This document shows, in pieces, positions 6,051 to 6,568 of a stretch of DNA of 6,568 bases (position 1 is its first letter; each line of letters begins with the position of its first letter). The stretch comes from CAZLLV01 sp964560325. Its GTDB lineage: Bacteria > Acidobacteriota > Thermoanaerobaculia > Multivoradales > DATKCC01. The stretch is taken from the NCBI GenBank assembly GCA_964560325.1, contig CAZLLV010000466.1, positions 1-6,568 on the forward strand. Reading direction: 5' to 3'. The position numbers were made by a program, and so were the translations under genes. The notes beneath the pieces were generated by a model. It was given only the letters and a program-made list of their open reading frames with translations, had not been told where the DNA came from and did not search any database.

Positions 6051-6568
6051 TCAGGTGACGGCGCTCCCGGCCGGCAACGGCCGGTGGTCGGCGACGGGCC
6101 GCACGCGCAGCACCATCCCCTCGACCGCCGTCACCTCGACCGGCTGTCCCTTGGCGACCGGAGCGTCGGCGACCGCGTCCCAGATCTCGCCGTGCACGAA
6201 CACCTTGCCGTCCGGCGCCAGATCGCTCCAGGCGCGCCCGCGCTCGGTGACCATCCCCTCGGAGCCGGTGCGCACCCGGTTGCAGCGGGCGCGCAGCACC
6301 TGGAGCATCAGGAAGACGACGACCACCACCGCCAGCGCCGAGACGCCGATCAGCGCCGACAGGCTGACCCGGAGCGCCGGGTCGGCGGTGTCGAAGAGCA
6401 TGGTGCCGCCGATCAGGATGCAGGCGACCCCGGCGAGGGTGAGCAGGCCGTAGCTGGTGATCTTGATCTCCGCGATGAAGAAGATGAGCGCCAGAGCGAG
6501 CAGGGCGAGGCCGGCGGCGTTCACCGGCAGCACCGACATGGCGTAAAAGCCGAGCACCAGGAAGATCG
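6051..6568 (-). CDS. NfeD family membrane protein, C-terminal part (N-terminus beyond window)
   Basis: The visible 171 residues are the membrane and OB-fold end of an NfeD protein. Hydrophobic segments appear at about residues 1-10 (IFLVLGFYAM), 14-33, 38-57 and 66-90, with SVLPVN and FIAEIKITSYGLLT as typical family sequence. The soluble OB-fold domain (about 100-157) contains LAPDGKVFVHGEIWDA and EGMVLRVRP. In long NfeD proteins a ClpP-like serine protease domain precedes this part. Here it would lie beyond position 6568 and cannot be confirmed. The frame stays open to the edge, so the GTG at 6557 is not the start. The stop is TGA at 6053-6051. Family knowledge places this protein with the slipin two genes downstream, whose C-terminus the protease form can cleave. 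Confidence 0.9.
   Translation of the reverse strand, partial: IFLVLGFYAMSVLPVNAAGLALLALALIFFIAEIKITSYGLLTLAGVACILIGGTMLFDTADPALRVSLSALIGVSALAVVVVVFLMLQVLRARCNRVRTGSEGMVTERGRAWSDLAPDGKVFVHGEIWDAVADAPVAKGQPVEVTAVEGMVLRVRPVADHRPLPAGSAVT

Noticed and set aside
1..6568. CRISPR array, tRNA, rRNA, insertion sequence or phage attachment site
   Set aside because: No spaced direct repeats, RNA gene signatures, transposase-like products or terminal inverted repeats were seen. Gaps between genes are all 50 nt or less.

Overview
This window is a single-strand gene cluster from a very GC-rich diderm bacterium. G+C is roughly 70% by eye, not computed. All seven genes lie on the minus strand, so transcription runs from position 6568 towards position 1. 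A lipoprotein N-acyltransferase (Lnt) and a SPOR-domain protein point to a cell with an outer membrane and peptidoglycan. The SPOR protein's membrane anchor and the lnt-prfB adjacency make me lean towards Acidobacteriota (for example the Thermoanaerobaculia) or a similar high-GC lineage. This is an inference with low confidence, because no rRNA or other decisive taxonomic marker is present.

Layout in transcription order: (1) 6568-6051, the 3' part of a long NfeD protein, cut by the window edge; (2) 6033-5674, a second, short NfeD-like protein; (3) 5642-4821, a slipin/stomatin (SPFH/band 7) protein; (4) 4783-4109, a single-pass membrane protein with an acidic linker and a C-terminal SPOR domain; (5) 4071 (or 4098)-2467, lnt; (6) 2416-1264, prfB (release factor 2), expressed through a programmed +1 frameshift at a UGA codon; (7) 1250 to beyond position 1, a GT4-type glycosyltransferase cut near its C-terminus. 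Gaps between genes are only about 10-50 nt, and no stretch without a gene exceeds 50 nt. The set looks like one operon or two overlapping ones, with a possible weak internal promoter just before prfB.

Functionally the first three genes form the classic NfeD-slipin membrane module: an NfeD membrane protease or adaptor with its SPFH partner, here with an extra short NfeD between them. The next two genes continue the envelope theme, with peptidoglycan binding by SPOR and lipoprotein maturation by Lnt. prfB and the glycosyltransferase have no obvious mechanistic link to that theme and are probably co-located by operon history.

The clearest non-trivial signals are the prfB recoding site, a perfect 9-bp inverted repeat at the SPOR/lnt junction that places one candidate lnt start codon in its loop, two conservative substitutions in Lnt at positions reported as essential in E. 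coli, and the tandem NfeD arrangement. I saw no CRISPR array, tRNA, rRNA, insertion sequence or obviously new multi-gene system.
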